From assembly GCA_036501485.1 (NCBI GenBank), contig DASYAG010000096.1, positions 1 to 64,000 on the forward strand: a stretch of 64,000 nt of DNA. Direction: 5' to 3'. The notes beneath the pieces are model-generated. The model was given only the letters and a program-made list of their open reading frames with translations. It had not been told where the DNA came from and ran no database searches. This document shows positions 8,931-16,961 of this stretch, in pieces. The first letter of the stretch is position 1, and each line of letters starts with the position of its first letter. The position numbers and the translations under genes are program-made. Source of the stretch: PALSA-607 sp036501485. GTDB taxonomy: Bacteria > Actinomycetota > Actinomycetes > Acidothermales > Acidothermaceae.

Positions 8931-10682
8931 CTACTGGACCGTCACGCATGTGGAGATCGCGGCCGCTTCGGCTTGGAGCGCCTCCATGAGGAGCGCCCGC
9001 CTGTCTCGGGCGCTCGCAAACTCAAGTCGACAGAGCCCGAGCGGATCAATCTGCGATCGCAGCGCAAGCAACTCGTCATCGGTAGGAGCAAGCGTCTCTG
9101 TCAGCCGGTCACTCGGCGCAATCTCAAAGCCGGTGGCGGCTTGGAAGTCTTCGACGGTCACACCTTGGTGAAGACTGATGATCTCGAGGCGCCGACTCTT
9201 CGGGTTGCGCTCCATGACGCCGAGATTGGTGATGACCGCCATCCGGCCAGCTTGAAAGCCGTAGCGCAGGCGCTCGTCTTCTTCCCACACCCGCGCCGCG
9301 CTCACGTAGTCGAGAGTGCTCGGTGTGTTGCGCGGATCTTGCCGAGGCAGGTAGATGACCAAGTCACGATGCAGGTTCGCGACGTCGGCCATCCCGCCCT
9401 GGCCCGGCAGCCGGATCACGGATCCATTGCCGCGCACGATGCGCACGTTGTTAGTTGCGCCCGACGCATCGACTTGGGCCGATCCAACGACCTCGTGGGT
9501 CACCATTCCCGCTTGATAGAACCAGTGATAGGTCTCGTCACCGCCGGTGTGCGCCGCGGCCGACTGGAAGTCGTGGACCTCGGCCAGCGACAAGGTCAAC
9601 GGCCGTGCAGCGATGTCGACGTAACCACCGTTGTGCGACATCAGCAGAGCGTCGGGCGCGTGCGTGTGCCTGGCCAGCAGATACGCGGCGCCTGCGAGTG
9701 GCGCGGCCGAGCCGAAACTGCAGATGCTCTCGTTCGTCACGCTGCGCGAGATGAGAATCGCCATGAGCTCGGCGATCGACCACCCACCGGAGTCCTTGTC
9801 TGAGTAACACGCACGAATCGCGTCGACAGAGCGATGAAACGGGACGCCGGTGGTGACGCTCAGGAGAGCCCGTTTCTCAGGCGTCGGCGGCTCGAATTGA
9901 AACGCCCTCGGCGACTGGTTCTGTTCGGACTCCTCCAGGGCCGACGCCACTGCTTTGAGGTCGTGTGGGTAGTACGGCAAACATGAGGTTGGGTAGGCGC
10001 CGTAGGGCACGACAGCGATCCGTGAAACGTGGCTTCGAGGAAGGATAAACGCCCGAGGCGCGCCGAGCTGCCCGACCGGAACCATCTCCTCGACGGTCAC
10101 CAATACACGCTTCGCGGCGAACACCGTGGCGAGATCCGTAGCCCGCGCGCCTTGAATCTCCACGTTCCCCGCGGCATCGGCTCGCTGCGCGTGGAGCAAC
10201 ATCACGTCGACCTCAATTGGCGCAATACGCACCATCGGAACCTGGTCGTCGTCTCCTCGCACTGGCATGAAGTGTTCCGACATTACGTCGGATCCCGTGG
10301 GTTCCTGCATGACTTCCCACGCCAGGTTCTCCGCCCACGCCCGCAAACCGGTCATGAGCCCGAGCGCGGTGAGATCGACGACCTCAAGCGCTCCCGACTC
10401 CGCGGCACGACGGAAGTGTGGTGCGAGGCCGAACACGTCGAGACTGCTGAAGCAGATCTCCGCGCGAGTAACGAGACCAGCCTCGAGCATCATCTCCAGC
10501 GGGATACCGCCGCCCCAAGCGACATACGTCAGGTTGTTGATGTCGCGCGTTGCGAGCGCCCGGATCGACGCGATCGGCGCACGGATGAAGTGCACTCCGC
10601 CGACGCTGATCCGCATGCCCGAGCCGACGCCGTCCAGCAATTCGTCAACAGAGTCGACCCATTTCGCTTCACCCACCGTCAT
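8931..10682 (-). CDS. Fused alpha-beta CoA-transferase-fold protein, IpdAB-like
   Basis: This 583-residue protein joins both subunits of a family I CoA-transferase-type enzyme: an alpha part (about 1-285) and a beta part (about 290-583). The end of the beta part (ITNLGVMERN, ISLHQGVTVEDF, LAPTDDELLALRSQIDP) resembles IpdB, the partner of IpdA in the mycobacterial ring-opening hydrolase of steroid catabolism. Where true CoA-transferases carry the catalytic glutamate in an S-E-N-G context, this protein has S-H-N-G near residue 349, so transfer chemistry is doubtful. A hydrolytic or C-C-cleaving reaction on a CoA thioester is a better guess. It lies 9 bases after the mutarotase-like gene. Confidence 0.8.
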   Translation of the reverse strand: MTVGEAKWVDSVDELLDGVGSGMRISVGGVHFIRAPIASIRALATRDINNLTYVAWGGGIPLEMMLEAGLVTRAEICFSSLDVFGLAPHFRRAAESGALEVVDLTALGLMTGLRAWAENLAWEVMQEPTGSDVMSEHFMPVRGDDDQVPMVRIAPIEVDVMLLHAQRADAAGNVEIQGARATDLATVFAAKRVLVTVEEMVPVGQLGAPRAFILPRSHVSRIAVVPYGAYPTSCLPYYPHDLKAVASALEESEQNQSPRAFQFEPPTPEKRALLSVTTGVPFHRSVDAIRACYSDKDSGGWSIAELMAILISRSVTNESICSFGSAAPLAGAAYLLARHTHAPDALLMSHNGGYVDIAARPLTLSLAEVHDFQSAAAHTGGDETYHWFYQAGMVTHEVVGSAQVDASGATNNVRIVRGNGSVIRLPGQGGMADVANLHRDLVIYLPRQDPRNTPSTLDYVSAARVWEEDERLRYGFQAGRMAVITNLGVMERNPKSRRLEIISLHQGVTVEDFQAATGFEIAPSDRLTETLAPTDDELLALRSQIDPLGLCRLEFASARDRRALLMEALQAEAAAISTCVTVQ

Positions 10683-10691
10683 CTCCGCCCG

Positions 10692-11831
10692 CTACCCTGC
10701 GTCGGTACCGAGGAAGGCCAGGTCGAGCGGGACAACCACTTCGTAACCGCTGTCCGCGATGAGCCGGACTATGCCGAGGCCATCAGGCACGATCGCCGCG
10801 ACCCGGTCGAAGCTCTCTGGAATTGCCGTTGCTCCCATGATGTGATTCACCACAAGTGGCGTCGATGGGTCGAGCTCCAGCGCTGTCGGATATCCCAGCT
10901 GTCGAATCGAGTTGTCGAGGGCTGACTCAGCGAGCCCGCGATGGAAGTACGCGGTGACGTGCTCGATCCCCATGAGGTTGACGTGCCGCCCGTTCCACGG
11001 ACTGGCATGCCTCCCGCCGTTCGAGAACCACAACACGGTGCTGCGAAGCACGCGTGGGTCGCGGAGGGCAAACCAGACGAACCGCTCGTCGGCAAAAACG
11101 ACTGCCGTCCAGGCGAACGCTAAGTCGTCGTCGGATACCAACATCACCAGGTCGTCGAAGCCACGGCGTGCCGGATAGCGGCTGAGATCCGTCTCCCCGC
11201 CGACGGCCAGCGGAACATTGCTCAGGGAACTGAAAAGGGCGCCCGGCGAAAGGCTGGAGTAGCCCTTCTGCTCCGGGTTCTCGAACTGCCCCGGAAAAAC
11301 CTGACCGTGGACGAAAGGGCTCATCGACAGAACGCCACTGCCGGCTCGGTCAGGGAAAAGCACCATCGCATGGTGGCCAAGAGGCATCGGGCCTGCCATG
11401 CCGGAGATGACGTGACGCTGGTAGAGCGCCGGGTGCCCGGGTCGTAGCTCCAACCACTTGTCGATGCGGCCTTGCCTGATCGTGGTTTCCTGGCTCAGTT
11501 GCACGGCGCATTCTGTGTTCGACTCAAAGTTCCATAGCCGATGTACGGGCTGGCCGTGCTCGGGGTGCAGTTCTCCGTTGTATGGCGTCGTGTTTGCGCC
11601 GAAGGGGAGGCAGAAGAAATCGCCACGCAGCGCGCGCAGGATTGGCGATACGTCTTCGTCGAGCGGTTCGTCAATCCAGGGTGGCATTGGAAAAGGCCTG
11701 ATGTCGTGCTTCCCGCGATTGAACGTTACTGGGCCTAACTGGCCACCGAGTTCGGTGACGAACGCTTCGACCTGAGCTGTACTGACGCGCCACGATGGCT
11801 GGCCATGGACGACCTGCAGTTCTTGTGCCAC
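10692..11831 (-). CDS. Uncharacterised protein, possibly galactose-mutarotase-like fold
   Basis: This 379-residue cytoplasmic protein has no firm family. An early FVTELGGQLGPVTF, a LRGDFFCLPFGANTTPY segment near residue 70, and a HHAMVLFPD strand near residue 155 look like distant aldose-epimerase folds, where Phe-Pro-Gly/N and His residues line the sugar site. It carries no signal peptide or membrane span. It lies between the alcohol dehydrogenase (14-base gap) and the fused CoA-transferase-fold gene (9-base gap), so it is co-transcribed with both. A sugar-binding or epimerase role is inference from weak resemblance and operon context. Confidence 0.5.
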   Translation of the reverse strand: MAQELQVVHGQPSWRVSTAQVEAFVTELGGQLGPVTFNRGKHDIRPFPMPPWIDEPLDEDVSPILRALRGDFFCLPFGANTTPYNGELHPEHGQPVHRLWNFESNTECAVQLSQETTIRQGRIDKWLELRPGHPALYQRHVISGMAGPMPLGHHAMVLFPDRAGSGVLSMSPFVHGQVFPGQFENPEQKGYSSLSPGALFSSLSNVPLAVGGETDLSRYPARRGFDDLVMLVSDDDLAFAWTAVVFADERFVWFALRDPRVLRSTVLWFSNGGRHASPWNGRHVNLMGIEHVTAYFHRGLAESALDNSIRQLGYPTALELDPSTPLVVNHIMGATAIPESFDRVAAIVPDGLGIVRLIADSGYEVVVPLDLAFLGTDAG

Positions 11832-11845
11832 TCGTTCGTCCCGCT

Positions 11846-12925
11846 CTAACCGGGGACGACGACGGTACGTAGCCCGGCGGCCGATTGGCTGCGACCAAAC
11901 GCTCCGGCGATGTCGGACAAGGGCGCGGTTGCCGAGATCATCGCGTCGAGCTTGAGAATCCCTCGGCGGTACATGGCGAAAAGCTTGGGGAAGTCGTCGT
12001 GGGGTCGGATGCCCCCAGCGAGACAGCCGAGCAGCCGCTGGTGGTTCTCGACGAAGTCGAGGGCATACAAGCTGAACATGGTCCCGCGCGGCGCCGCGCC
12101 GATCAAGGTGATCGTGCCGCCGCGGCGGGTGTGGCGGACCGCGGCTTCGATCGTGGCGATCTTTCCGGCTGACTCGAAGGCGTAATCGAAGCGATCGCTC
12201 TCGAGCAGCGCAGCGAGGCTTTCGTCGGTGGAGTCGACCGCATCGGTAGCACCGAGAGCCAGCGCCGCGCTGCGTCGCTCCGCATTGGGCTCGACGGCCA
12301 CAATCCGAGCGGCGCCAGCCATCGCAGCGCCCGAGATCACCGACACCCCGACCGCGCCGGCGCCGAACACGAGCACAGTAGATCCCGGTTCGACTTCCGC
12401 CACGTTCCAGACCGCGCCGACGCCCGTGGCGACAGCGCAGCCAATGACGGCGGCCGTCTCCAGCGGCACATCGTCGGGCACAATCACCAAGCTCGACGCA
12501 CGGACGATTGCCTTTTCAGCAAAGCCTCCGACGCCGTACGACTGCCACACCGGCTCGCCGCTCGTTGTGGAGATTCGAGGCGAGCGATCGTTGCGATGAT
12601 CACAGAGCACCGGTTGCCCGCGCTCGCAGAAACGACAGACTCCGCAGTGGTGCGTGAGTGCGACGACGACACGATCGCCTGGTTTAAAGGGCGAGTCCCG
12701 ACGACCGACGGCCTCGACCACGCCGCTCGTCTCGTGCCCGAGCACGATCGGAAACTCTTCGGTGGATCGGCCGAATTGACCTGCTGCCCAAGAGATATCC
12801 GTGTGACAGATTCCCGTCGCAGCGACCCGAATAAGCACCTCATCAACGGCCGGGGCCGCAAGGACGATCTCGGTGAGTTCGGGAGCCGAGCCGGCTGCGG
12901 TTACCACTCCCGCACGCACGCTCAT
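11846..12925 (-). CDS. Zinc-dependent alcohol dehydrogenase (MDR family)
   Basis: This 359-residue medium-chain dehydrogenase starts at ATG 12925, which overlaps the stop of the SMP-30 gene as ATGA; a longer in-frame extension merely shadows that gene. Catalytic zinc ligands are in GICHTD near residue 39 and GHETSG near residue 63. The structural zinc cysteines are in CGVCRFCERGQPVLC near residue 93. The nucleotide-binding GAGAVG lies near residue 195. It resembles aryl/benzyl-alcohol dehydrogenases more than sorbitol dehydrogenase. Paired with the adjacent aldehyde dehydrogenase it could oxidise an alcohol to an acid in two steps, supplying acid for the CoA-transferase. Confidence 0.9.
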   Translation of the reverse strand: MSVRAGVVTAAGSAPELTEIVLAAPAVDEVLIRVAATGICHTDISWAAGQFGRSTEEFPIVLGHETSGVVEAVGRRDSPFKPGDRVVVALTHHCGVCRFCERGQPVLCDHRNDRSPRISTTSGEPVWQSYGVGGFAEKAIVRASSLVIVPDDVPLETAAVIGCAVATGVGAVWNVAEVEPGSTVLVFGAGAVGVSVISGAAMAGAARIVAVEPNAERRSAALALGATDAVDSTDESLAALLESDRFDYAFESAGKIATIEAAVRHTRRGGTITLIGAAPRGTMFSLYALDFVENHQRLLGCLAGGIRPHDDFPKLFAMYRRGILKLDAMISATAPLSDIAGAFGRSQSAAGLRTVVVPG

Positions 12926-13872
12926 CTCGGCGGCACCCGCGACGCAAGGTCGACTTTCCAGAGCTCGCCCAGCAAGTCGGTTTGAGGGTCGTAGCTGCCG
13001 AAGCTCGGCCCCATGCAGAGATACAACGACTCCCCGTCCGGGGTTAGCTCTGCTGCATAAGGCGTGCCCTCGCCGCAGTCGATAACGTCGGTGACCTTCC
13101 CGCCTTCCTCTACCCGAACGACGGTCTTGCCACCGGAGTTCGTCACCCATAAGCCGTCATTGGCATCGAGACACACGCCGTCGGGAACGACGGCAGTGCC
13201 TCCGTGTGCGTCAGCAAAGGTGAACTCGCTCGGCTGTGGCTGGAACTCCGCCCAAATACGTCGGTTGGACAACGAACCGTCGTCGGCCAGATCGAACGCA
13301 CTTATGCGGCACGCCAGTGACTCGGCCACGACCAACGACAGACCATCTGAGGTGATTGCCATGCCATTGGGAAACCAGAGGTCGTCAGCGACCACTGTGC
13401 AGGTGCCGTCAGGGTCGACTCGAACCAGTGACGTCGCTCGCTCAGGCTCCCCGGCGTCCGTGTCAGAACCGTAGTTGCCGACGTAAGCCCGCCCACGAGT
13501 GTCGACGAGCATGTCGTTGACTGGGCCGCCGACGTAGCTCGAGACGTCGGCGACTTCCTCGAGTCCCGCCGGGGTCAGTCGCAGAATCCGGTGATCGAGC
13601 ATCGACACCACGAGCATGGCGCCCGACGGCTCGAACCCCAACCCAGACGGCCGCTGAGGAACCTCGCACACGGTCTCGATCGTGCCGTCAGCGTCGGAGG
13701 TAATGACGCGGCGAGCGTAGAAGTCCGAGATGTAGAGCTTGTCGTCGTGCCACCGCGGCGCCTCCAGGAAGGCGAAACCAGTCGCGATCTGGTGAAACCT
13801 CGCGTCACCCTCGGGAGGCTTCATTGAAGCTGAAGCCGGCACTTCATCTGCGCACCCATACGGTCTTTGCAT
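12922..13872 (-). CDS. SMP-30/gluconolactonase-family propeller protein
   Basis: This 316-residue protein is the second SMP-30 homologue in the window. Blade motifs include LEAPRWHDDKLYISDFYARRV near residue 35 (the Glu is the usual first metal ligand), GGPVNDMLVDTRGRAYVGNYG near residue 114, WFPNGMAITSDGLSLVVAES near residue 165 and VPDGVCLDANDGLWVTN near residue 223. The ATG at 13872 has AAGGAG seven bases upstream, so this start is kept even though it overlaps the aldehyde dehydrogenase by 29 bases. It would act as a lactonase in the cytoplasm. Its stop overlaps the alcohol dehydrogenase start. Confidence 0.85.
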   Translation of the reverse strand: MQRPYGCADEVPASASMKPPEGDARFHQIATGFAFLEAPRWHDDKLYISDFYARRVITSDADGTIETVCEVPQRPSGLGFEPSGAMLVVSMLDHRILRLTPAGLEEVADVSSYVGGPVNDMLVDTRGRAYVGNYGSDTDAGEPERATSLVRVDPDGTCTVVADDLWFPNGMAITSDGLSLVVAESLACRISAFDLADDGSLSNRRIWAEFQPQPSEFTFADAHGGTAVVPDGVCLDANDGLWVTNSGGKTVVRVEEGGKVTDVIDCGEGTPYAAELTPDGESLYLCMGPSFGSYDPQTDLLGELWKVDLASRVPPR

Positions 13873-15220
13873 TGCAGAACTCCTTGATGCCCATCGCGGC
13901 GAGTTCGCGACCGTGGCCCGAGCCCTTGACGCCGCCGAACGGAAGCGCGGGGTACGAGGCGCTCATGCCATTCACGAAAACAGCGCCGACAGCGAGTTCT
14001 GCAACGATCCGATCTTGTTCGTCGACGTCGGTGGTCCAGCCACTCGACGACAACCCGAGTTCGGTCGCGTTGGCTAGTGCGATCGCGGCGTCGAGGTTGG
14101 GCACTGCATAGATCTGCGCGACTGGGCCGAAAACTTCTTCGTCGTGAATGCGCATCGTCGACTTGAGATCTGTCAGCACGGTGGGCGGGTAGAACCATCC
14201 GTCGCGGTCGAGACGTTGGCCACCGAGCAGCACTCGGCCGCCTTCTTCCACGGCCGACCGGACGGCTGCATCGACGTCGATTACTGCGCGTTGCGTGGCG
14301 AGCGGCCCGACATCGGTCGACGCTTCCAAGGGGTCGCCGACGACGAGAGCAGCCATGGCTGCAGTCAGCAACGCGGAGAATTCGTCGACCACATCTTCGT
14401 GGACGATGAAGCGCTTTGCGGCGATACAGCTCTGGCCGTTGTTCTGGCAGCGTGACTTCGCGCCGACCGCAGCGGCCTCGGCCAAGTTCGACGAAGGCAT
14501 GACGATGAACGCGTCGTTGCCGCCGAGCTCCATGACGCTCTTCTTGATCGCCCGACCCGCGATTGCACCGACCGAGCGGCCAGCAGCCTCTCCGGCTGTG
14601 ATGGTGACCGCGGCGACCCGCGGGTCTGACAACACGCTCTCGACCGTCTCGGGTTCGACCAGCAGCGTCTGGAAGACGCCAGTCGGGAATCCGGCCCGTT
14701 CGAATAGATCCTCGAGCGCGAGGGCACAGCGCGGCACGTTCGACGCGTGCTTGAGGATTCCGACGTTGCCCGCCATCAGTGTCGGTGCAGCGAATCGCAT
14801 CACCTGCCAGAACGGGTAGTTCCACGGCATGATCGCGAAGATCGCGCCCAGTGGCTCCCAACGCACGTAGGCGGCGGTCGCCCCAACGCCGGCCGCGTCG
14901 GCAGGCTCGTCGGCGAGAAAGGACTCCGCATTGTCCGCATAGAAGCGGGCGCCGAAAGCGCTCTTCAGAACCTCGGCCCGAGCTGCGACGAGTGTCTTGC
15001 CCATCTCCAAGCTGATCGTGTTGGCGAACGTCTCGACTTCCGCTTCCAAAATGTCTGCGCACCGGTGCATCCACGCTTTGCGCTGAGCGAACGTCGTTGT
15101 ACGAAACGCGACGTAAGCAGCTGCACTCGAAGCAAGTCGGCGATCAACAGCTTGCGGGCTGAGCACTTCGAACTCTTCGACAACCTTGCCCGTAACGGGA
15201 TTGGTGGTGGAGATGGAAAT
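13844..15220 (-). CDS. NAD(P)-dependent succinate-semialdehyde-type dehydrogenase, probable ATT start
   Basis: This enzyme oxidises an aldehyde to the acid. MELGGNDAF carries the catalytic Glu and NNGQSCIAAKRF the catalytic Cys; PWNYPFWQ and ILKHASNVP are cofactor-site motifs of the GabD group. The first ATG/GTG/TTG in good context is GTG at 15166, but the frame continues upstream with ISTTNPVTGKVVEEFEV, the conserved N-terminus of this family. AGGAG lies five bases before an ATT at 15220, so ATT is probably the start codon (458 residues). The gene is second in the gntR operon, 33 bases after gntR. The true substrate may be any short aldehyde. Confidence 0.9.
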   Translation of the reverse strand: MSISTTNPVTGKVVEEFEVLSPQAVDRRLASSAAAYVAFRTTTFAQRKAWMHRCADILEAEVETFANTISLEMGKTLVAARAEVLKSAFGARFYADNAESFLADEPADAAGVGATAAYVRWEPLGAIFAIMPWNYPFWQVMRFAAPTLMAGNVGILKHASNVPRCALALEDLFERAGFPTGVFQTLLVEPETVESVLSDPRVAAVTITAGEAAGRSVGAIAGRAIKKSVMELGGNDAFIVMPSSNLAEAAAVGAKSRCQNNGQSCIAAKRFIVHEDVVDEFSALLTAAMAALVVGDPLEASTDVGPLATQRAVIDVDAAVRSAVEEGGRVLLGGQRLDRDGWFYPPTVLTDLKSTMRIHDEEVFGPVAQIYAVPNLDAAIALANATELGLSSSGWTTDVDEQDRIVAELAVGAVFVNGMSASYPALPFGGVKGSGHGRELAAMGIKEFCNAKTVWVRR

Positions 15221-15230
15221 GCGAACTCCT
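15218..15230 (-). promoter_or_regulatory. Ribosome-binding site AGGAG with non-standard ATT start
   Basis: On the minus strand AGGAG (15230-15226) is followed by TTCGC and then ATT (15220-15218). This is the only good Shine-Dalgarno placement consistent with the conserved N-terminus of the aldehyde dehydrogenase. In-frame upstream codons include no ATG, GTG or TTG with such spacing except TTA/CTG. Confidence 0.6.
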
Positions 15231-15253
15231 AACAGAGCGTCGCTAGTTGGTCG

Positions 15254-16036
15254 TTACCGCTGAAGACGGATGCCGTCTATCGCGGCACCCTCGGCGTAAG
15301 TGGTAGTGCCGATTTCGATGCCGCCGCCGAGTGTGTCGAAGGCGAGACGCCGCCCGACGAGAACCGCGCACGGGTTAGGAAGTGCCAACAGCACCCGCTC
15401 CGCTTTCGTGGCAAGGGTTGCCGAGACTCGCAGGCTCGCGACGCGCAGTTCGATCCCGTACTGACTGGAGAGCGTGGCGTACAGGCCGGCGTGCTCAAGG
15501 TCGTCAGGCGCCGGTGCCGCGGCGCCACGCAAGTTGAGCACGTTCTCAAGGAGCGCGATTGGTTTGCCACCCGCGAGACGCAGCCGCCGCAGGTGCACGA
15601 GCGGTGCGCCGACGGCGACATCTAGCTCCGCCGCGTGCTCCGCACTTGCCGGTATCTCACCGAGCTCGAGTACCCGGGTGGTCGGCGCCAAGCCTTGCGA
15701 CTCGAGGTCATCGAAGAGGCTCGTCAGGCGGGCCGGCCGGCTCAAGACCGACGGCACAGCGAACGTGCCGGAACCGCGTTGCGCGTAGACGCGGCCTGCC
15801 TGCTGCAGTTGGGCGAGCGCTTGCCGGACTGTGGGTCGGGCGATGCCGAGAGCCGCCGCCATCTCGGTCTCTGGCGGGATCGGCACGTTCACTGCGTCGC
15901 CGTATCCGGCGAGAATGCCTTCGATGGATCGGGCAGCCTGCAGATACAGCGGCTCGCGGCTGACTCGACTCACTCGTTGCTTGCGAAGGTCGCCCAGCGC
16001 CTTTTGCCTCAGGATCGGTTCGAGCTCGGTGTCCAC
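15254..16036 (-). CDS. GntR-family (HutC subfamily) transcriptional regulator, leaderless
   Basis: This regulator has an N-terminal winged helix (SREPLYLQAARSIEGIL, then ETEMAAALGIARPTVRQALAQLQQAGRVYAQRGSGTFA) and a C-terminal UTRA ligand domain (LFDDLESQGLAPTTRVLELGEIPAS onward). UTRA domains usually bind sugars, sugar phosphates or related acids. The frame is open further upstream to a TTG at 16081, but GTG at 16036 lies six bases after a TATCTT -10 box, the layout of a leaderless actinobacterial transcript; this start gives 260 residues. Its operator overlaps the -35 box. The same site occurs before the GH9 operon and the P450 gene, so it probably controls the whole island. Confidence 0.88.
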   Translation of the reverse strand: MDTELEPILRQKALGDLRKQRVSRVSREPLYLQAARSIEGILAGYGDAVNVPIPPETEMAAALGIARPTVRQALAQLQQAGRVYAQRGSGTFAVPSVLSRPARLTSLFDDLESQGLAPTTRVLELGEIPASAEHAAELDVAVGAPLVHLRRLRLAGGKPIALLENVLNLRGAAAPAPDDLEHAGLYATLSSQYGIELRVASLRVSATLATKAERVLLALPNPCAVLVGRRLAFDTLGGGIEIGTTTYAEGAAIDGIRLQR

Positions 16037-16042
16037 TAGCGC

Positions 16043-16075
16043 AAGATATCGCGGGAGAAGATGTCTTGACAAGTG
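16043..16075 (-). promoter_or_regulatory. gntR promoter and operator (site 1)
   Basis: On the minus strand CACTTGTCAAGACATCT (16075-16059) contains the inverted repeat TGTC-AA-GACA. That is close to the TGT-N4-ACA core bound by HutC-type GntR proteins. TTGTCA within it (16072-16067) serves as -35, and TATCTT (16048-16043) lies 18 bases on as -10. The GTG start follows six bases later. The 17-mer is identical at 21,365-21,381. Confidence 0.7.
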
Positions 16076-16127
16076 ATGCAAGCGCGAACGATGCGCGATG
16101 GAGCTCTACGCGGCAGCATTTGCGCCA

Positions 16128-16961
16128 TCATCCCTTAACCGCACCACTGAGCATCGCCCCTTGCATCCTGCGACGGAAGATGATGAACACGATCAGGATC
16201 GGAAGTGTGGCGACCACCGCGCCCGCCGCGACGAGACCGTAATCGGTCACTCGGTCGCCCTGCAGGATCGGTAGCGCTACCTGAACCGTGCGGCCTTTGC
16301 CAACACCAATGAGCACCAGCGAGAACAAGTACTCGTTCCAGTAGGTGACGAAGTTGAAAACCGCCACGACCGCGAGACCCGCCTTCGACAGCGGCAAGAT
16401 GATGCGCGTGAAGATCTTCCAGTGCGAAGCGCCGTCGATGGTCGCAGCCTCGTCTAGCTGCATCGGTATCGCGCGCATGAACTGCACGAGCACGACGATG
16501 CTGAACGAGAGCGCAGTGGCCGGCATAAACACGATGTAGAACTTCTGCGTGCCAAGGAAGCCCGACTTCGCGGCCAACAGGAACGCGGGGATCAGAATCG
16601 AGAACGTCGGGATCAGCAATCCGACCGCGAATCCGCGTTCGAGCAGGCGACTCAGCCGCGACGGTATGCGGGCGATCCCATACGCGGCCGGCAGCGAGAT
16701 AGCAAGCGAGAGCAACACCACGCCGGTCGTGACAATGAACGAGTTGCGAATCCCTGAGAACAGATTGCCGGCGTGCACCGCCGTCGTGTAGTTCGACGCC
16801 ATCAAGGGGTGTGGCGGTGCCAGTGGCTGGCTGTACAACTGCTGCGAGTTCTTGAACGACGACAGCAAGAGATACAACATCGGACCGATGATCGTCAGCG
16901 TGTAGGCGCCCACGAAGATCCAGACGATGCTGCTGGAAATCCGGTTCTTGATCGCGTTCAT
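16128..16961 (-). CDS. Carbohydrate ABC transporter permease (MalG type)
   Basis: This 277-residue permease has six predicted membrane segments and the cytoplasmic EAA loop DEAATIDGASHWKIFTRIILPLS near residue 170, which docks on the ATPase. The C-terminal SGAVKG is typical of MalG-like proteins. Its ATG overlaps the stop of the MalF-type permease as ATGA. No ATPase of this class is encoded nearby, so it probably shares an MsiK-like ATPase encoded elsewhere, as is usual in actinobacteria. It is the last gene of the GH9/importer operon; the gntR promoter begins about 50 bases beyond. Confidence 0.93.
   Translation of the reverse strand: MNAIKNRISSSIVWIFVGAYTLTIIGPMLYLLLSSFKNSQQLYSQPLAPPHPLMASNYTTAVHAGNLFSGIRNSFIVTTGVVLLSLAISLPAAYGIARIPSRLSRLLERGFAVGLLIPTFSILIPAFLLAAKSGFLGTQKFYIVFMPATALSFSIVVLVQFMRAIPMQLDEAATIDGASHWKIFTRIILPLSKAGLAVVAVFNFVTYWNEYLFSLVLIGVGKGRTVQVALPILQGDRVTDYGLVAAGAVVATLPILIVFIIFRRRMQGAMLSGAVKG

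Noticed and set aside
11846..13150. Longer start for the alcohol dehydrogenase at 13150
   Set aside because: The extension is a shadow of the SMP-30 gene; ATG 12925 overlaps its stop as ATGA and begins the conserved sequence.
13821..15074. Long Arg-rich frame inside the aldehyde dehydrogenase gene
   Set aside because: It is a GC-rich shadow of the real gene in another frame, with no family resemblance or ribosome site.
3879..15220. Sulfo-Entner-Doudoroff sulfoquinovose pathway
   Set aside because: Mutarotase, SDR, SMP-30 lactonase and GabD-like dehydrogenase fit in number, and the YihT-like aldolase recalls sulfoglycolysis. However, no GH31 sulfoquinovosidase, dehydratase or sulfonate exporter is present, so the claim is not supportable.
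16064..16075. Plus-strand TTGACA read as a promoter toward the permease genes
   Set aside because: No gene runs in that direction there, and the same site fits a minus-strand promoter with good -10 spacing at two loci.
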